From Owenweeksia sp965229445 (GTDB lineage Bacteria; Bacteroidota; Bacteroidia; Flavobacteriales; Schleiferiaceae), in contig OZ245876.1 of the NCBI GenBank assembly GCA_965229445.1, positions 682,001 through 746,000 on the forward strand: DNA of 64,000 bases, written 5' to 3'. The notes beneath the pieces are model-generated. The model was not told where the DNA came from and ran no database searches. It was given only the letters and a program-made list of their open reading frames with translations. Both the position numbers and the translations under genes were made by a program. This document shows, in pieces, positions 46,387 through 58,663 of this stretch (position 1 is its first letter; each line of letters opens with the position of its first letter).

Positions 46387-47610
46387 ATGGCCGAAGTAGT
46401 TACTATGCCCCGCTTGAGCGATACCATGGAAGAAGGTACCGTAGCCAAATGGCATAAAAAGATTGGTGATCAGGTATCGGAAGGAGATTTGTTGGCTGAA
46501 ATAGAAACAGACAAAGCCACCATGGATTTTGAAGCTTTTCAGGAAGGAAAGCTATTACATATAGGTATTGAGGAAGGTTCCACGGCGCCGGTGGATTCCA
46601 TTCTGGCCATTTTAGGGGAAGAAGGAGAAGATATAAGTGCTTTGCTTTCTGGACAAAGCGACACGAAGGATGATACCGAAGCTGAAGATGAATCAGCCCC
46701 TGAAGAAAGCGATCCGGATCAAAAGCAAGAGGAGACTCCTGCAGAGCCGGTGATCAGCTCTGATGAGAATCGCGTAAAGGTATCACCCCTGGCACGTAAG
46801 TTGGCCGAGGACAAAGGGATAGACCTTGGTCAAGTTAAAGGTTCTGGAGAAGGAGGTAGAATAGTAAAGAGAGATATCGATGAATTTAAAGCCTCCTCAT
46901 CTTCAACTCAGACCCCATCTACGTCTGCTGGAGGATATGAGGATATGCCGATTTCGCAAATGCGAAAGACGATTGCCAAACGTTTAGCCGAGTCTAAATT
47001 TACTGCACCGCATTTCTATCTCACGCTCGAAATTGACATGGATTCAGCTATAGCGGCTCGCAAAAGTGTCAACGAGGTTTCAGAAACCAAGATCAGCTTT
47101 AACGATATGGTTATAAAGGCTGCTGCGGTGGCCCTGCGTACACATCCTATGGTAAATTCAAGCTGGCTTGGTGATAAGATTCGTCAGAATAGGGAGGTGA
47201 ATATTGGCGTGGCCGTAGCAGTTGAAGATGGCTTGCTGGTACCCGTAGTGCGTCATGCCGATCAGAAAGGATTGGCTGCTATTAATGCTGAAGTAAAAGA
47301 AGCTGCGGGCAAAGCGCGTGAAAAAAAATTGCAACCATCAGATTGGGAAGGAAACACCTTTACAATCTCCAACCTGGGAATGTTTGGTATCGAGGAATTC
47401 ACGGCCATCATTAATCCACCGGATTCGTGCATCCTGGCCATTGGTGGTATTCGTCAGGTACCGGTAGTTAAAGATGGAGCGGTAGTGCCTGGAAATGTAA
47501 TGAAGGTGACTATGAGTTGTGATCACCGGGTGGTGGATGGCGCAACTGGGGCCGCATTCTTGCAAACATTTAAAGCCAACCTGGAAAATCCATTGGCCAT
47601 GCTGCTGTGA
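46387..47610 (+). CDS. pdhC: Pyruvate dehydrogenase E2, dihydrolipoamide acetyltransferase
   Basis: A 407-aa protein. One N-terminal lipoyl domain with the lipoylated lysine in ETDKATMDFE (K43); an acidic Pro/Glu linker; a peripheral subunit-binding domain (VSPLARKLAEDKGIDLGQVKGSGEGGRIVKRDI); and a C-terminal catalytic domain ending with SCDHRVVDGATGA (active-site His). It transfers the acetyl group to CoA. Downstream of pdhA in one operon. Confidence 0.93.
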   Translation: MAEVVTMPRLSDTMEEGTVAKWHKKIGDQVSEGDLLAEIETDKATMDFEAFQEGKLLHIGIEEGSTAPVDSILAILGEEGEDISALLSGQSDTKDDTEAEDESAPEESDPDQKQEETPAEPVISSDENRVKVSPLARKLAEDKGIDLGQVKGSGEGGRIVKRDIDEFKASSSSTQTPSTSAGGYEDMPISQMRKTIAKRLAESKFTAPHFYLTLEIDMDSAIAARKSVNEVSETKISFNDMVIKAAAVALRTHPMVNSSWLGDKIRQNREVNIGVAVAVEDGLLVPVVRHADQKGLAAINAEVKEAAGKAREKKLQPSDWEGNTFTISNLGMFGIEEFTAIINPPDSCILAIGGIRQVPVVKDGAVVPGNVMKVTMSCDHRVVDGATGAAFLQTFKANLENPLAMLL

Positions 47611-47653
47611 TTTAAGCTTAAAGTCGAGTGTGCAGCATGCATGCTTAAATTTT
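47610..47653 (+). terminator. Possible weak terminator after pdhC
   Basis: An 8-bp stem ATTTAAGC / GCTTAAAT (47610-47617 with 47643-47650) encloses a palindrome AGCATGCATGCT (47634-47645) and is followed only by TTTAG. It is in the right place to end the pdh operon, but the U tract is poor. Confidence 0.35.
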
Positions 47654-47800
47654 AGAGGTTTCAGATCGGTTTTCAGCAATACTATTGGTTAAACAGACTG
47701 TTATAAGCAGGTGATTGGAATCAGGCGAATCTTAACCCCACTAAAAGTTAATGTCTTTGGTTAGCCACAACAATTATCCCAGAACCCATTCTTGCAGAAA

Positions 47801-48484
47801 ATGAAAGAGATTTTAATTACCGGCGCTAGCCGGGGTGTAGGTTTTGCCACGTCACTGGAATTTGCGCGACGTGGACATAAAGTGTTAGCCATTGCCAGAG
47901 ATTTAGAGCGCCTGTTGCGGTTGCAGGAAGAGGCCAAGGGTTTATCTGGGGAGATAGAGATTGTCGAAGGTGACATCCTGGAGTTTGAACCTCAATGGGT
48001 GACGGATAGACTGGACAAGGTAGATGTGTTAATCAACAATGCTGGCTATTTGGTTAATAAGCCGGTTGCTGAAACTAGCTTAGATGATTTGGAAATCACC
48101 TATCGGGTGAATGTATTTGCTCCATTTAAGATTTTACAGGCACTCTTAGGTCATCTTTCGGATGATGCACACATTATTAATATAGGCAGTGTGGGGGGTG
48201 TGAATGGCACCTTAAAGTTTCCTGGTTTAAGTTCATATAGCAGTAGTAAGGCGGCACTTTCTTGTTTAAGTGAGTGTTGGCAGGCGGAGTTTGCTGAAAC
48301 GGGATGGAGTTTCAATAGTCTGGCTCTAGGTTCGGTACAAACGGAGATGTTGTCTGAAGCATTTCCTGGCTATCAGGCACAGACTTCTCCCGAGGCGATA
48401 GGCAGATATATAGTAGATTTTGCGTTGCATGCCGGAAGGGTCATAAAAGGAAAGACACAATTGGTTAGCAATAGCAACCCATAA
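47801..48484 (+). CDS. Short-chain dehydrogenase/reductase (SDR)
   Basis: A classical SDR of 227 aa from ATG 47801 (an in-frame TTG three codons upstream is unlikely). It has the NAD(P) motif TGASRGVG (TGxxxGxG) at the N-terminus, NNAGYL (NNAG), the catalytic serine in NIGSVGG, and YSSSKAA (YxxxK). The substrate cannot be told from sequence. It is a single gene, with the rRNA promoter region starting soon after it. Confidence 0.88.
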   Translation: MKEILITGASRGVGFATSLEFARRGHKVLAIARDLERLLRLQEEAKGLSGEIEIVEGDILEFEPQWVTDRLDKVDVLINNAGYLVNKPVAETSLDDLEITYRVNVFAPFKILQALLGHLSDDAHIINIGSVGGVNGTLKFPGLSSYSSSKAALSCLSECWQAEFAETGWSFNSLALGSVQTEMLSEAFPGYQAQTSPEAIGRYIVDFALHAGRVIKGKTQLVSNSNP

Positions 48485-48546
48485 AATTTATTAATCTGGT
48501 AATCAGGAGCTGAGGGGGTAAGGTAGAAATTTATTCAGGTGAGTTG

Positions 48547-48576
48547 TTGCGGGATTAAAAAACCCTCTTACATTTG
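48547..48576 (+). promoter_or_regulatory. rRNA operon promoter P1
   Basis: TTG (48547-48549), 19-nt spacer, TACATTTG (48569-48576): an ideal match to the Bacteroidota consensus. The following leader has GCCGCCCCGTTCGG... and CCAGCGGGATGTT, shared with P2. Confidence 0.75.
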
Positions 48577-48658
48577 CCGCCCCGTTCGGAACGCCAGCGG
48601 GATGTTCTTTGAGGTTTAAGGGAGAGAAAGTCGGCATCAAAATGAGATGAAATAGGGC

Positions 48659-48689
48659 TTGGTCAGATTTAAAATGTTTTTTATTTTTG
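48659..48689 (+). promoter_or_regulatory. rRNA operon promoter P2
   Basis: TTG (48659-48661), 20-nt spacer, TATTTTTG (48682-48689). The sequence after the box (GCCGCCC..., then CCAGCGGGATGTT) repeats that of P1, so the promoter with its leader seems duplicated. Confidence 0.75.
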
Positions 48690-48827
48690 CCGCCCGTTTC
48701 AGTGAAGCATCCAGCGGGATGTTGGTAAATAAAGACCATGAGGTTTTTATTAGATACGGAAACGATGTATATTTGGCTCCCTTTTCCAAGAGAGAAAAAA
48801 GTTATTTGAAAAAATATTGCAAAGGTG

Positions 48828-48857
48828 TTGTGTAAGTCATTTTATGATTTACTTTTG
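48828..48857 (+). promoter_or_regulatory. rRNA operon promoter P3
   Basis: TTG (48828-48830), 19-nt spacer, TACTTTTG (48850-48857). Closest to the 16S gene (about 100 bp). Confidence 0.8.
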
Positions 48858-48880
48858 CACCCGCAAATTTTGATACAGAG

Positions 48881-48900
48881 AGTTCTTTAAAATATTGAGA
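48881..48900 (+). promoter_or_regulatory. boxA-like leader element before 16S
   Basis: AGTTCTTTAAAATATTGAGA matches, at 18 of 20 positions, the element at 50966 before 23S. The paired location before both large rRNAs fits rRNA antitermination boxA or processing-stem sites. Confidence 0.6.
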
Positions 48901-48957
48901 GAAGAAGGTAAGAAACACAAACCTCGTTCTTTGAGTCTTTACAAGTCAAACAATCTT

Positions 48958-50477
<1,520 letters not shown>

Positions 50478-50614
50478 AGAGTACGTTAAGATCAATTAAC
50501 GAGCTTGGGTTTCCCCTTCTTCTCTTTTTTCCTTTTCTGAAGTCTTTTGGCCCACTTCAGTGTGAGCTCAAATGAGCAAGAGTATGAATCGGGATCCATA
50601 TAGATTTAGGATAT

Positions 50615-50719
50615 ATGAAGTCCCGTAGCTCAGCTGGTTACCTGCCTGCCGGCAGGCAGGGAGCGCGTAGCGCGCTTTCGTAGGTAGCTAACCTGAACGC
50701 AATGGGATAACATGTAACA
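50615..50719 (+). repeat. Broken tRNA-Ile 5' copy interrupted by a palindromic insert
   Basis: The first 26 bases (50615-50640) are identical to 50720-50745, the start of the true tRNA-Ile with its flank, and cover tRNA positions 1-22 (50619-50640). The copy then stops. A 20-bp perfect palindrome, CCTGCCTGCCGGCAGGCAGG (50641-50660), follows, then GAGCGCGTAGCGCGC and a closing TAACC that can pair with the GGTTA before the palindrome. No anticodon arm remains, so it is not a functional tRNA. The palindrome looks like a REP-type element. Confidence 0.8.
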
Positions 50720-50723
50720 ATGA

Positions 50724-50797
50724 AGTCCCGTAGCTCAGCTGGTTAGAGCGCTACACTGATAATGTAGAGGTCCGCAGTTCAAGTCTGCGCGGGACTA
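50724..50797 (+). tRNA. tRNA-Ile (GAT)
   Basis: 74 nt. Acceptor AGTCCCG pairs with CGGGACT; D-arm GCTCAGCTGGTTAGAGC; anticodon loop CTGATAA with GAT; T-arm CCGCAGTTCAAGTCTGCGC. The CCA end is not encoded. Standard spacer tRNA in the 16S-23S interval. Confidence 0.96.
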
Positions 50798-50805
50798 CAG
50801 TAAAA

Positions 50806-50879
50806 GGGGAATTAGCTCAGCTGGCTAGAGCGCCTGCCTTGCACGCAGGAGGTCATCGGTTCGACTCCGATATTCTCCA
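50806..50879 (+). tRNA. tRNA-Ala (TGC)
   Basis: 74 nt, 8 bp after tRNA-Ile. Acceptor GGGGAAT pairs with ATTCTCC (one G-T); anticodon loop CTTGCAC with TGC between CCTGC and GCAGG stems; T-arm with GGTTCGACTCC. The CCA end is not encoded. Confidence 0.96.
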
Positions 50880-50965
50880 CTAGGAAAATGACGATTAAAT
50901 AAAAAGATCAAAGACATAAAACTGTGTTTTTAATCTTTCTTCTTGTGTTTAATAGTCTATCCAGA

Positions 50966-50985
50966 AGTTCTTTGACATATTGAGA
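50966..50985 (+). promoter_or_regulatory. boxA-like element before 23S
   Basis: AGTTCTTTGACATATTGAGA, two mismatches from the copy at 48881 before 16S. Likely antitermination or processing signal. Confidence 0.6.
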
Positions 50986-51015
50986 GTGAATACATAAAGT
51001 TCCAATAATAATTTC

Positions 51016-53909
<2,894 letters not shown>

Positions 53910-54013
53910 GAGGACCTTTATGTATTCTACTCTCTTTATGTTAATTTATAGTATTAGTATCACTTATTCGATACAAGGCATCTTGTAGCAGAGAATTGAT
54001 ACTTAACAATTTA

Positions 54014-54120
54014 TGGTGACTATTGCGGCGGGGATCACCTCTTCCCATTCCGAACAGAGTCGTTAAGCCCGTCAGCGCAGATGGTACTGGAGTAACATCC
54101 GGGAGAGTATGTCGTCGCCA
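54014..54120 (+). rRNA. rrf: 5S ribosomal RNA
   Basis: The terminal stem TGGTGAC pairs with GTCGCCA. Inside are CACCTCTTCCCATTCCGAACAG and GAAGCC-like TTAAGCCCGTCAGCGC, the usual loop B/C and helix text. Size 107 nt. Followed by a terminator. Confidence 0.93.
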
Positions 54121-54126
54121 CTTTTA

Positions 54127-54162
54127 AAGCCCCCTTCCATACGGTTGGGGGCTTTTTTTTTT
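54127..54162 (+). terminator. rRNA operon terminator
   Basis: A stem AAGCCCCC / GGGGGCTT around a 12-nt loop, then ten T (GCTTTTTTTTTT). It lies 6 bp after 5S. Confidence 0.88.
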
Positions 54163-54185
54163 GATGCAATCCTTCTCTTTTAGTC

Positions 54186-54556
54186 TACTTTTTTTAAATC
54201 TAATTCTTCCCATTCCGATCCGCCTGAGGCGGATAAGCCCGTCAGTGCAGATGGTACCTTCGACCTGAGGCAGTGGAAGAGCCCCGCATAAGGCGGGATC
54301 CCTTCGCACAAGCAGATGTTCGTCGCCCTGCGGTCTCGCACATCTGCGTGCTCAGAAGATATGTCGTCGCCACTTTTTTAAATCCGATTCTTCCCATTCC
54401 GATCCGCCAGAGGCGGATAAGCCCGTCAGCGCAGATGGTACCTTCGGCCTGAGGCAGTGGGAGAGCCCCGCATAAGGCGGAGTCCCTTCGCACAAGCAGA
54501 TGTTTTTCGCCCTGCGGTCTCACACATCTGCGTGCTCAGAAGATATGTCGATATCA
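54186..54556 (+). repeat. Two tandem degenerate 5S rRNA copies with palindromic inserts
   Basis: Two units with a period of 184 bp (landmark CTTCCCATTCCGA at 54206 and 54390). Each keeps 5S text: CTTCCCATTCCGA, TAAGCCCGTCAGYGCAGATGG and, at its end, ATATGTCG (unit 1 also CGTCGCCACTTTT). Each lacks the 5' third of 5S and has an insert in the central loop (ATCCGCCTGAGGCGGAT at 54218-54234; a variant at 54402-54418) and a larger insert with CCGCATAAGGCGG and a GCAGATG/CATCTGC hairpin. They are not functional 5S genes. A decayed terminator-like GGGGGCTTTTTT stretch follows at about 54583. Confidence 0.8.
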
Positions 54557-54757
54557 ATTTTAAACCCTTCCTTTTGGTGTGGGGGCTTTTTTGTTTCTAC
54601 CGTCCCTGCATGAGGTGGAAAAGAGCATTCAGTGCGGTTTTTCGGACTTCCCGCCCTTCTTATGGAGCTTAACCTAACTCAGAACAACAAGCTTTTAACA
54701 AAATCCAAAGCTTACTGATAAGTATAAAGAAGTTCATACTGATTGGTGACAGCATGA

Positions 54758-55066
54758 TTAGTTTTCTGCTTTAGGAATTTTCTTTATTAGCTCAACATTT
54801 TGATCATGTTGACTGCTGTATGACATAATCAAAGTTCCTTTGTTACCATCCTTTGCTTCTATTGCGAATACGATCGTATCGTCCTCGGGATTTGTCATGC
54901 CCTCAAATCGATAAGTTCGAACGATGCTTAACTCGTCTGGATGGTATCTCTTGGAAGTATAACTACCAACAATCATATTCCCTTCTGCCTTAAATCCATC
55001 TTTATAGCCTTCTTCTGTAAGAGCATTTGTGGCTTGAGAAAGTGTGTCATAATGATCTTTGCGCAT
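54758..55066 (-). CDS. Small conserved Bacteroidota protein, 102 aa
   Basis: A 102-aa soluble protein: DHYDTLSQATNALTEEGYKDGF at the N-terminus, YRFEGMTNPEDDTIVFAIEAKDGNKGTLI in the middle. It resembles a family widespread in Bacteroidota that databases often label 'phosphoribosylpyrophosphate synthetase', but at this size it has none of that enzyme's domains, so the label is almost surely wrong. Function unknown. It is a single gene. Confidence 0.75.
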   Translation of the reverse strand: MRKDHYDTLSQATNALTEEGYKDGFKAEGNMIVGSYTSKRYHPDELSIVRTYRFEGMTNPEDDTIVFAIEAKDGNKGTLIMSYSSQHDQNVELIKKIPKAEN

Positions 55067-55499
55067 AATGCTTTTGGTTTTTAAGTATTTCTAGATAGTA
55101 TTTACTACCTCCAATGCCTCAACGAGCCTGAATTTGGAAGACTAGTCTTAATTTGAAGGTCGCTATTAAGTTTAAAGATAAAGCAATTCAGAATGGTGAA
55201 GGAATAAGCTAGCAACCCTCTGTAGCTTTTGGTGATTCCTAAGCAATTGCTTTAGAACGCCGTAGTCTGAGAGGTACTTGTCAGGGCGTTTCATATTTGG
55301 GTCTGCCCAGTTAAAGCTCCTCTGATTTACCCACTAAATGAGGATTGATTAACTGAAGGAAAACGTAGGTTCAGGGCTATTAACCCTCCTATTCCGGTAA
55401 GAAGGGATCCTGAGAATCTCGGGGCCACTTTTTGAAATATCCCACCCTGGCAGGGAGCTTTTTTCTTTAACTTGGCCTGCAATTTGCCAAGCATAAGGC
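55067..55499. other. Intergenic region, nothing clear
   Basis: 433 bp without a credible gene. A T-rich stretch (GCTTTTTTCTTT at about 55457) follows a short CCCTG/CAGGG stem, too weak to call a terminator. It must contain the promoter of the porin gene. Confidence 0.5.
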
Positions 55500-57380
55500 A
55501 TGACTGCACCCTTGAGAAGGCTCCTCCTATTTTCTCTGCTTTTCCTCACGGCCCTGACTGCCCTGCGTAGCCAGCTGGCACCTCAGATCATAAAGTCAGA
55601 ACAAACTAAATACAGCCATCAATATACCCTGCAAGGGGATGATTTTTTCTACTTTATCGATACCAGTTTCAATTCGCTGCACTGGTATCATCAGTTTAAT
55701 CAAGCCAACCGTGATTTGTTTGGCTATGCCCGATTAGGTAACATGGGGGCTCCACTCAATCCGATTACGACAGAGGCTTTAATCCGAATTTGGGAAAACC
55801 TGAGTTTGGGGGGGCTCCAGCCGTATTTAAAGCGACAAGAAGATATTCCCATCTATTATGTAAGATCTCCACTTACAGAAGCTACCTATTGGATGGGATA
55901 TGAACGGGGGCAAAGCTTTAACTTCTATCATACCCAGAATATCAATGATAATTGGAACTTCCTGGTAAATTATCGCAGCTTAAATGCCACTGGTGATTAC
56001 CTGAGAAATTATAACAGTCATTTTACGTTTCTGGCAAATACACAGTATCACAATAGAAAATGGGGCTACGAGGCCTATATTCATTTTCTATCCGAAAAAA
56101 TGGGCAATCAGGAGAATGGTGGTATCAGTCAAGATTCAGTTTTTGAAGAAAACTCTGCTACCGCAAAACCCCGAACTTTAATGCCTATTAACCTGGCCTT
56201 GGATAAAAGGACTGCTATAAGTAGAGAAGTGCTTATTCACCAGGCCTTTGATATTTCACGGTTTTGGAGAAAGCCAGATTCTTTGACTAGTCAAACAAAT
56301 AGAAGTTATTTCAAATTGGGTCATGAATTCAGATATTCACGTAAGATAATGACCTATAGAGGAAACGGTTTTTCTGATTTCTATGATGATTATTTTTTTA
56401 CCGATGGGGAATATACCGACAGCATCAGCTACAAAGCCTTTGAGAATACGGCTTTTCTTAAGACCCAGGTTGGGCGTAAAACCCGCGTAGCTTTAAAAGC
56501 AGGCTTGCGTAGCCTCGTAACAACCTATGGAAATGATTATTTTAAACTCAGCACATCCAATCTGGGAATTGTTTCTGATTTATCGGCACAGATTTCTGAT
56601 CGAGTAGGGCTTAAAGCGAATCTTGATTTGATCCTTGCAGGTGAACTCAGTGAATCTTTGGAGTCTGGTGCTGAGATTCAAATCAAAATTTTAGACCAAT
56701 TATCTCTTGTTGGTGATGCGCAGATTCAGGTTCGAAACCCTTTATTCTACCAGAATACTTATATCAGCAATAATTTCATTTGGCTAAATAATTTCGATAA
56801 GGAAGTGATAACATCATTCGGTGCGGGATTAGAATGGCGCGGAAACAATCACTTGCGTATTTCTAACACAAGCTTCGACAATCGGATATTTTATAATTCC
56901 ACGGCCAGGCCTGAGCAATCATCGGACTTAGTAAACCTAGCCAAGCTGGAATTGAAGCAGGGTTTTAAGCTGTGGAACTTGATTCATCAGGACAATACAT
57001 TGATTTATCAACGAAGTGATAATCAAAGTGTAATGCCACTTCCTGAATATGTGGGACGACATTCCCTGTATTTTGTGTATGAACTATTTCAAGGTGCGCT
57101 TAAATGTCAAACCGGAGCAGAACTCAATTACTTCTCACAATATAGTGCACCGTCTTATAACCCTGCGACGGGAGTGTTTTATAATGCAGCTGAAAAGGAA
57201 ATTGGGAATTATCCATTGGTGGATTTATTTGCCAATTTCAAGTTGAGAAAAACTATCTTTTTTGTTAAGCTTGAACATGCCAATGAAGGTTTAGGAGCAT
57301 ATAATTACTATGCGGCACCACATTATCCTCTGGCAGATAGAAGCTTTCGATTAGGAATTAGCTGGCGCTTCTTTAACTAG
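55500..57380 (+). CDS. Putative porin (Bacteroidota Porin_10 type)
   Basis: A 626-aa protein with a signal peptide (LLLFSLLFLTALTALRSQ), then TSFNSLHWYHQFNQANRDLFGYARLGNMGAPL, text typical of the Bacteroidota putative porins. The remainder is beta strands alternating aromatic and polar residues, ending in RSFRLGISWRFFN with a terminal phenylalanine, as in barrel proteins. It probably forms a nonspecific outer-membrane channel. Its stop overlaps the stop of the next, oppositely directed gene by 4 bp. Confidence 0.83.
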   Translation: MTAPLRRLLLFSLLFLTALTALRSQLAPQIIKSEQTKYSHQYTLQGDDFFYFIDTSFNSLHWYHQFNQANRDLFGYARLGNMGAPLNPITTEALIRIWENLSLGGLQPYLKRQEDIPIYYVRSPLTEATYWMGYERGQSFNFYHTQNINDNWNFLVNYRSLNATGDYLRNYNSHFTFLANTQYHNRKWGYEAYIHFLSEKMGNQENGGISQDSVFEENSATAKPRTLMPINLALDKRTAISREVLIHQAFDISRFWRKPDSLTSQTNRSYFKLGHEFRYSRKIMTYRGNGFSDFYDDYFFTDGEYTDSISYKAFENTAFLKTQVGRKTRVALKAGLRSLVTTYGNDYFKLSTSNLGIVSDLSAQISDRVGLKANLDLILAGELSESLESGAEIQIKILDQLSLVGDAQIQVRNPLFYQNTYISNNFIWLNNFDKEVITSFGAGLEWRGNNHLRISNTSFDNRIFYNSTARPEQSSDLVNLAKLELKQGFKLWNLIHQDNTLIYQRSDNQSVMPLPEYVGRHSLYFVYELFQGALKCQTGAELNYFSQYSAPSYNPATGVFYNAAEKEIGNYPLVDLFANFKLRKTIFFVKLEHANEGLGAYNYYAAPHYPLADRSFRLGISWRFFN

Positions 57381-58663
57381 GTCTTCTGCTTTTCCTTCTT
57401 GGCTGCAGGAAAAAGAATGTTGTTCAGAATAAGTCGATACCCAGGTGAATTTGGATAGAGTTCTAGTTCAGTTTTTGGATCTCCAACCCTGTGCGTGTAG
57501 TCTTCAGGATCATGCCCACCATAAAAAGTCCAGGTTCCTTTACCCAATTCTCCATGAATGTATCGTGCTTCGCCATATGACTTCATCTCACCCATAATAA
57601 GTACATCAGACTTTATGAGGTCTTTTCTAAAGGCAGTTGTCTGGCCCATAAATCCTTTTACTATGCGCGTATGGTTCTGGCAAAGCATCGTGGGTATGAT
57701 GTCCCATTTAGCGGAAAAGTCGAAAAGCGTAAAAAAGTCACTCTGAGCTTTTACACTTCTGGTTTGTGTAACATCGATATCAGAAAACTCATAGGTCATG
57801 GGATTGCGGACTAATTTGAAGTCCTTAAAAGCCAAGGTTTTACTGTAATCAATGCGATTGTTGTAGTTGGGTTCTGATGGATCTCCATCAAACATGGGTT
57901 CACAGATATCAATACCCTCGGCTGACAGGGCAATGTCATACGAGTCCGTGGCCGAGCACATGGCGAATAAAAAACCACCACCCACAGTATATTCCTTAAT
58001 CTTTTTGGCCACAGCTAACTTTTGTTCACTCACCTTTTCAAAACCAAGAGCTTTGGCATCTGCCTCGGCTTGGCGCTTTTGTTCAATGTACCAGGGAGCA
58101 TTGCGGAAAGCGGCGTAAAACTTACCGTATTGACCGGTAAAGTCCTCATGATGAAGATGAAGCCAGTCATAGGTAGGTAGAAGATCATTTAACACTTCTT
58201 CATCATAAACTAAATCATAGGGAATTTCGGCATATGTGAGTACCAGTGTTACGGCATCATCCCAGGGCTGATTATTCTTTGGTGAGTATACCGCGATTTT
58301 AGGTGCTTTTTGCAGTTTGACGACCTCCATATTCACCGCAGGACTGCTAATTTCTCTCCGAATTTGCATAGCTGCAGCATCTGATAAAATCTCGTAAGAG
58401 ACATTGCGGACCAAACATTCGGATTTTATCGGTTCAGCAAAGGGAATCATAAAACTGCCGCCACGATAGTTCAGAAGCCACTCCACTTCGACCTCTTGTT
58501 CAAGAACCCAGTAAGCAATTCCGTAAGCTTTGAGATGGTTGGTCTGACTATTTTCATCCATGGGAATTAATAGATAGAAAGCCCTGGAAGAAATGCTTAG
58601 GCAACAGAGAACAACAAACAAGAATGTTTTAGAATGGTTGATCACCATCATTATTATCTTCAT
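57377..58663 (-). CDS. Exported amidotransferase-like protein usually misnamed asparagine synthetase B
   Basis: A 428-aa protein with a signal peptide (FLFVVLCCLSISSRAFYLLIP). The protein contains GGGFLFAMCSATDSYDIAL, a cysteine-bearing elbow like that of class I amidotransferase folds, and FYGGHDPEDYTHRVGDP near the end, with a His. Bacteroidota genomes carry this protein next to dnaB under the name 'asparagine synthetase B', but it lacks the N-terminal Ntn glutaminase and ATP-pyrophosphatase domain of AsnB, and it is exported, so that name is doubtful. Its start overlaps the end of dnaB by 35 bp. Confidence 0.7.
   Translation of the reverse strand: MKIIMMVINHSKTFLFVVLCCLSISSRAFYLLIPMDENSQTNHLKAYGIAYWVLEQEVEVEWLLNYRGGSFMIPFAEPIKSECLVRNVSYEILSDAAAMQIRREISSPAVNMEVVKLQKAPKIAVYSPKNNQPWDDAVTLVLTYAEIPYDLVYDEEVLNDLLPTYDWLHLHHEDFTGQYGKFYAAFRNAPWYIEQKRQAEADAKALGFEKVSEQKLAVAKKIKEYTVGGGFLFAMCSATDSYDIALSAEGIDICEPMFDGDPSEPNYNNRIDYSKTLAFKDFKLVRNPMTYEFSDIDVTQTRSVKAQSDFFTLFDFSAKWDIIPTMLCQNHTRIVKGFMGQTTAFRKDLIKSDVLIMGEMKSYGEARYIHGELGKGTWTFYGGHDPEDYTHRVGDPKTELELYPNSPGYRLILNNILFPAAKKEKQKT

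Noticed and set aside
50619..50640. Second tRNA-Ile gene
   Set aside because: Only the first 22 nt match; anticodon and T arms are missing.
54758..55066. Phosphoribosylpyrophosphate synthetase
   Set aside because: The protein is 102 aa and lacks PRPP synthetase domains; the label is inherited misannotation.
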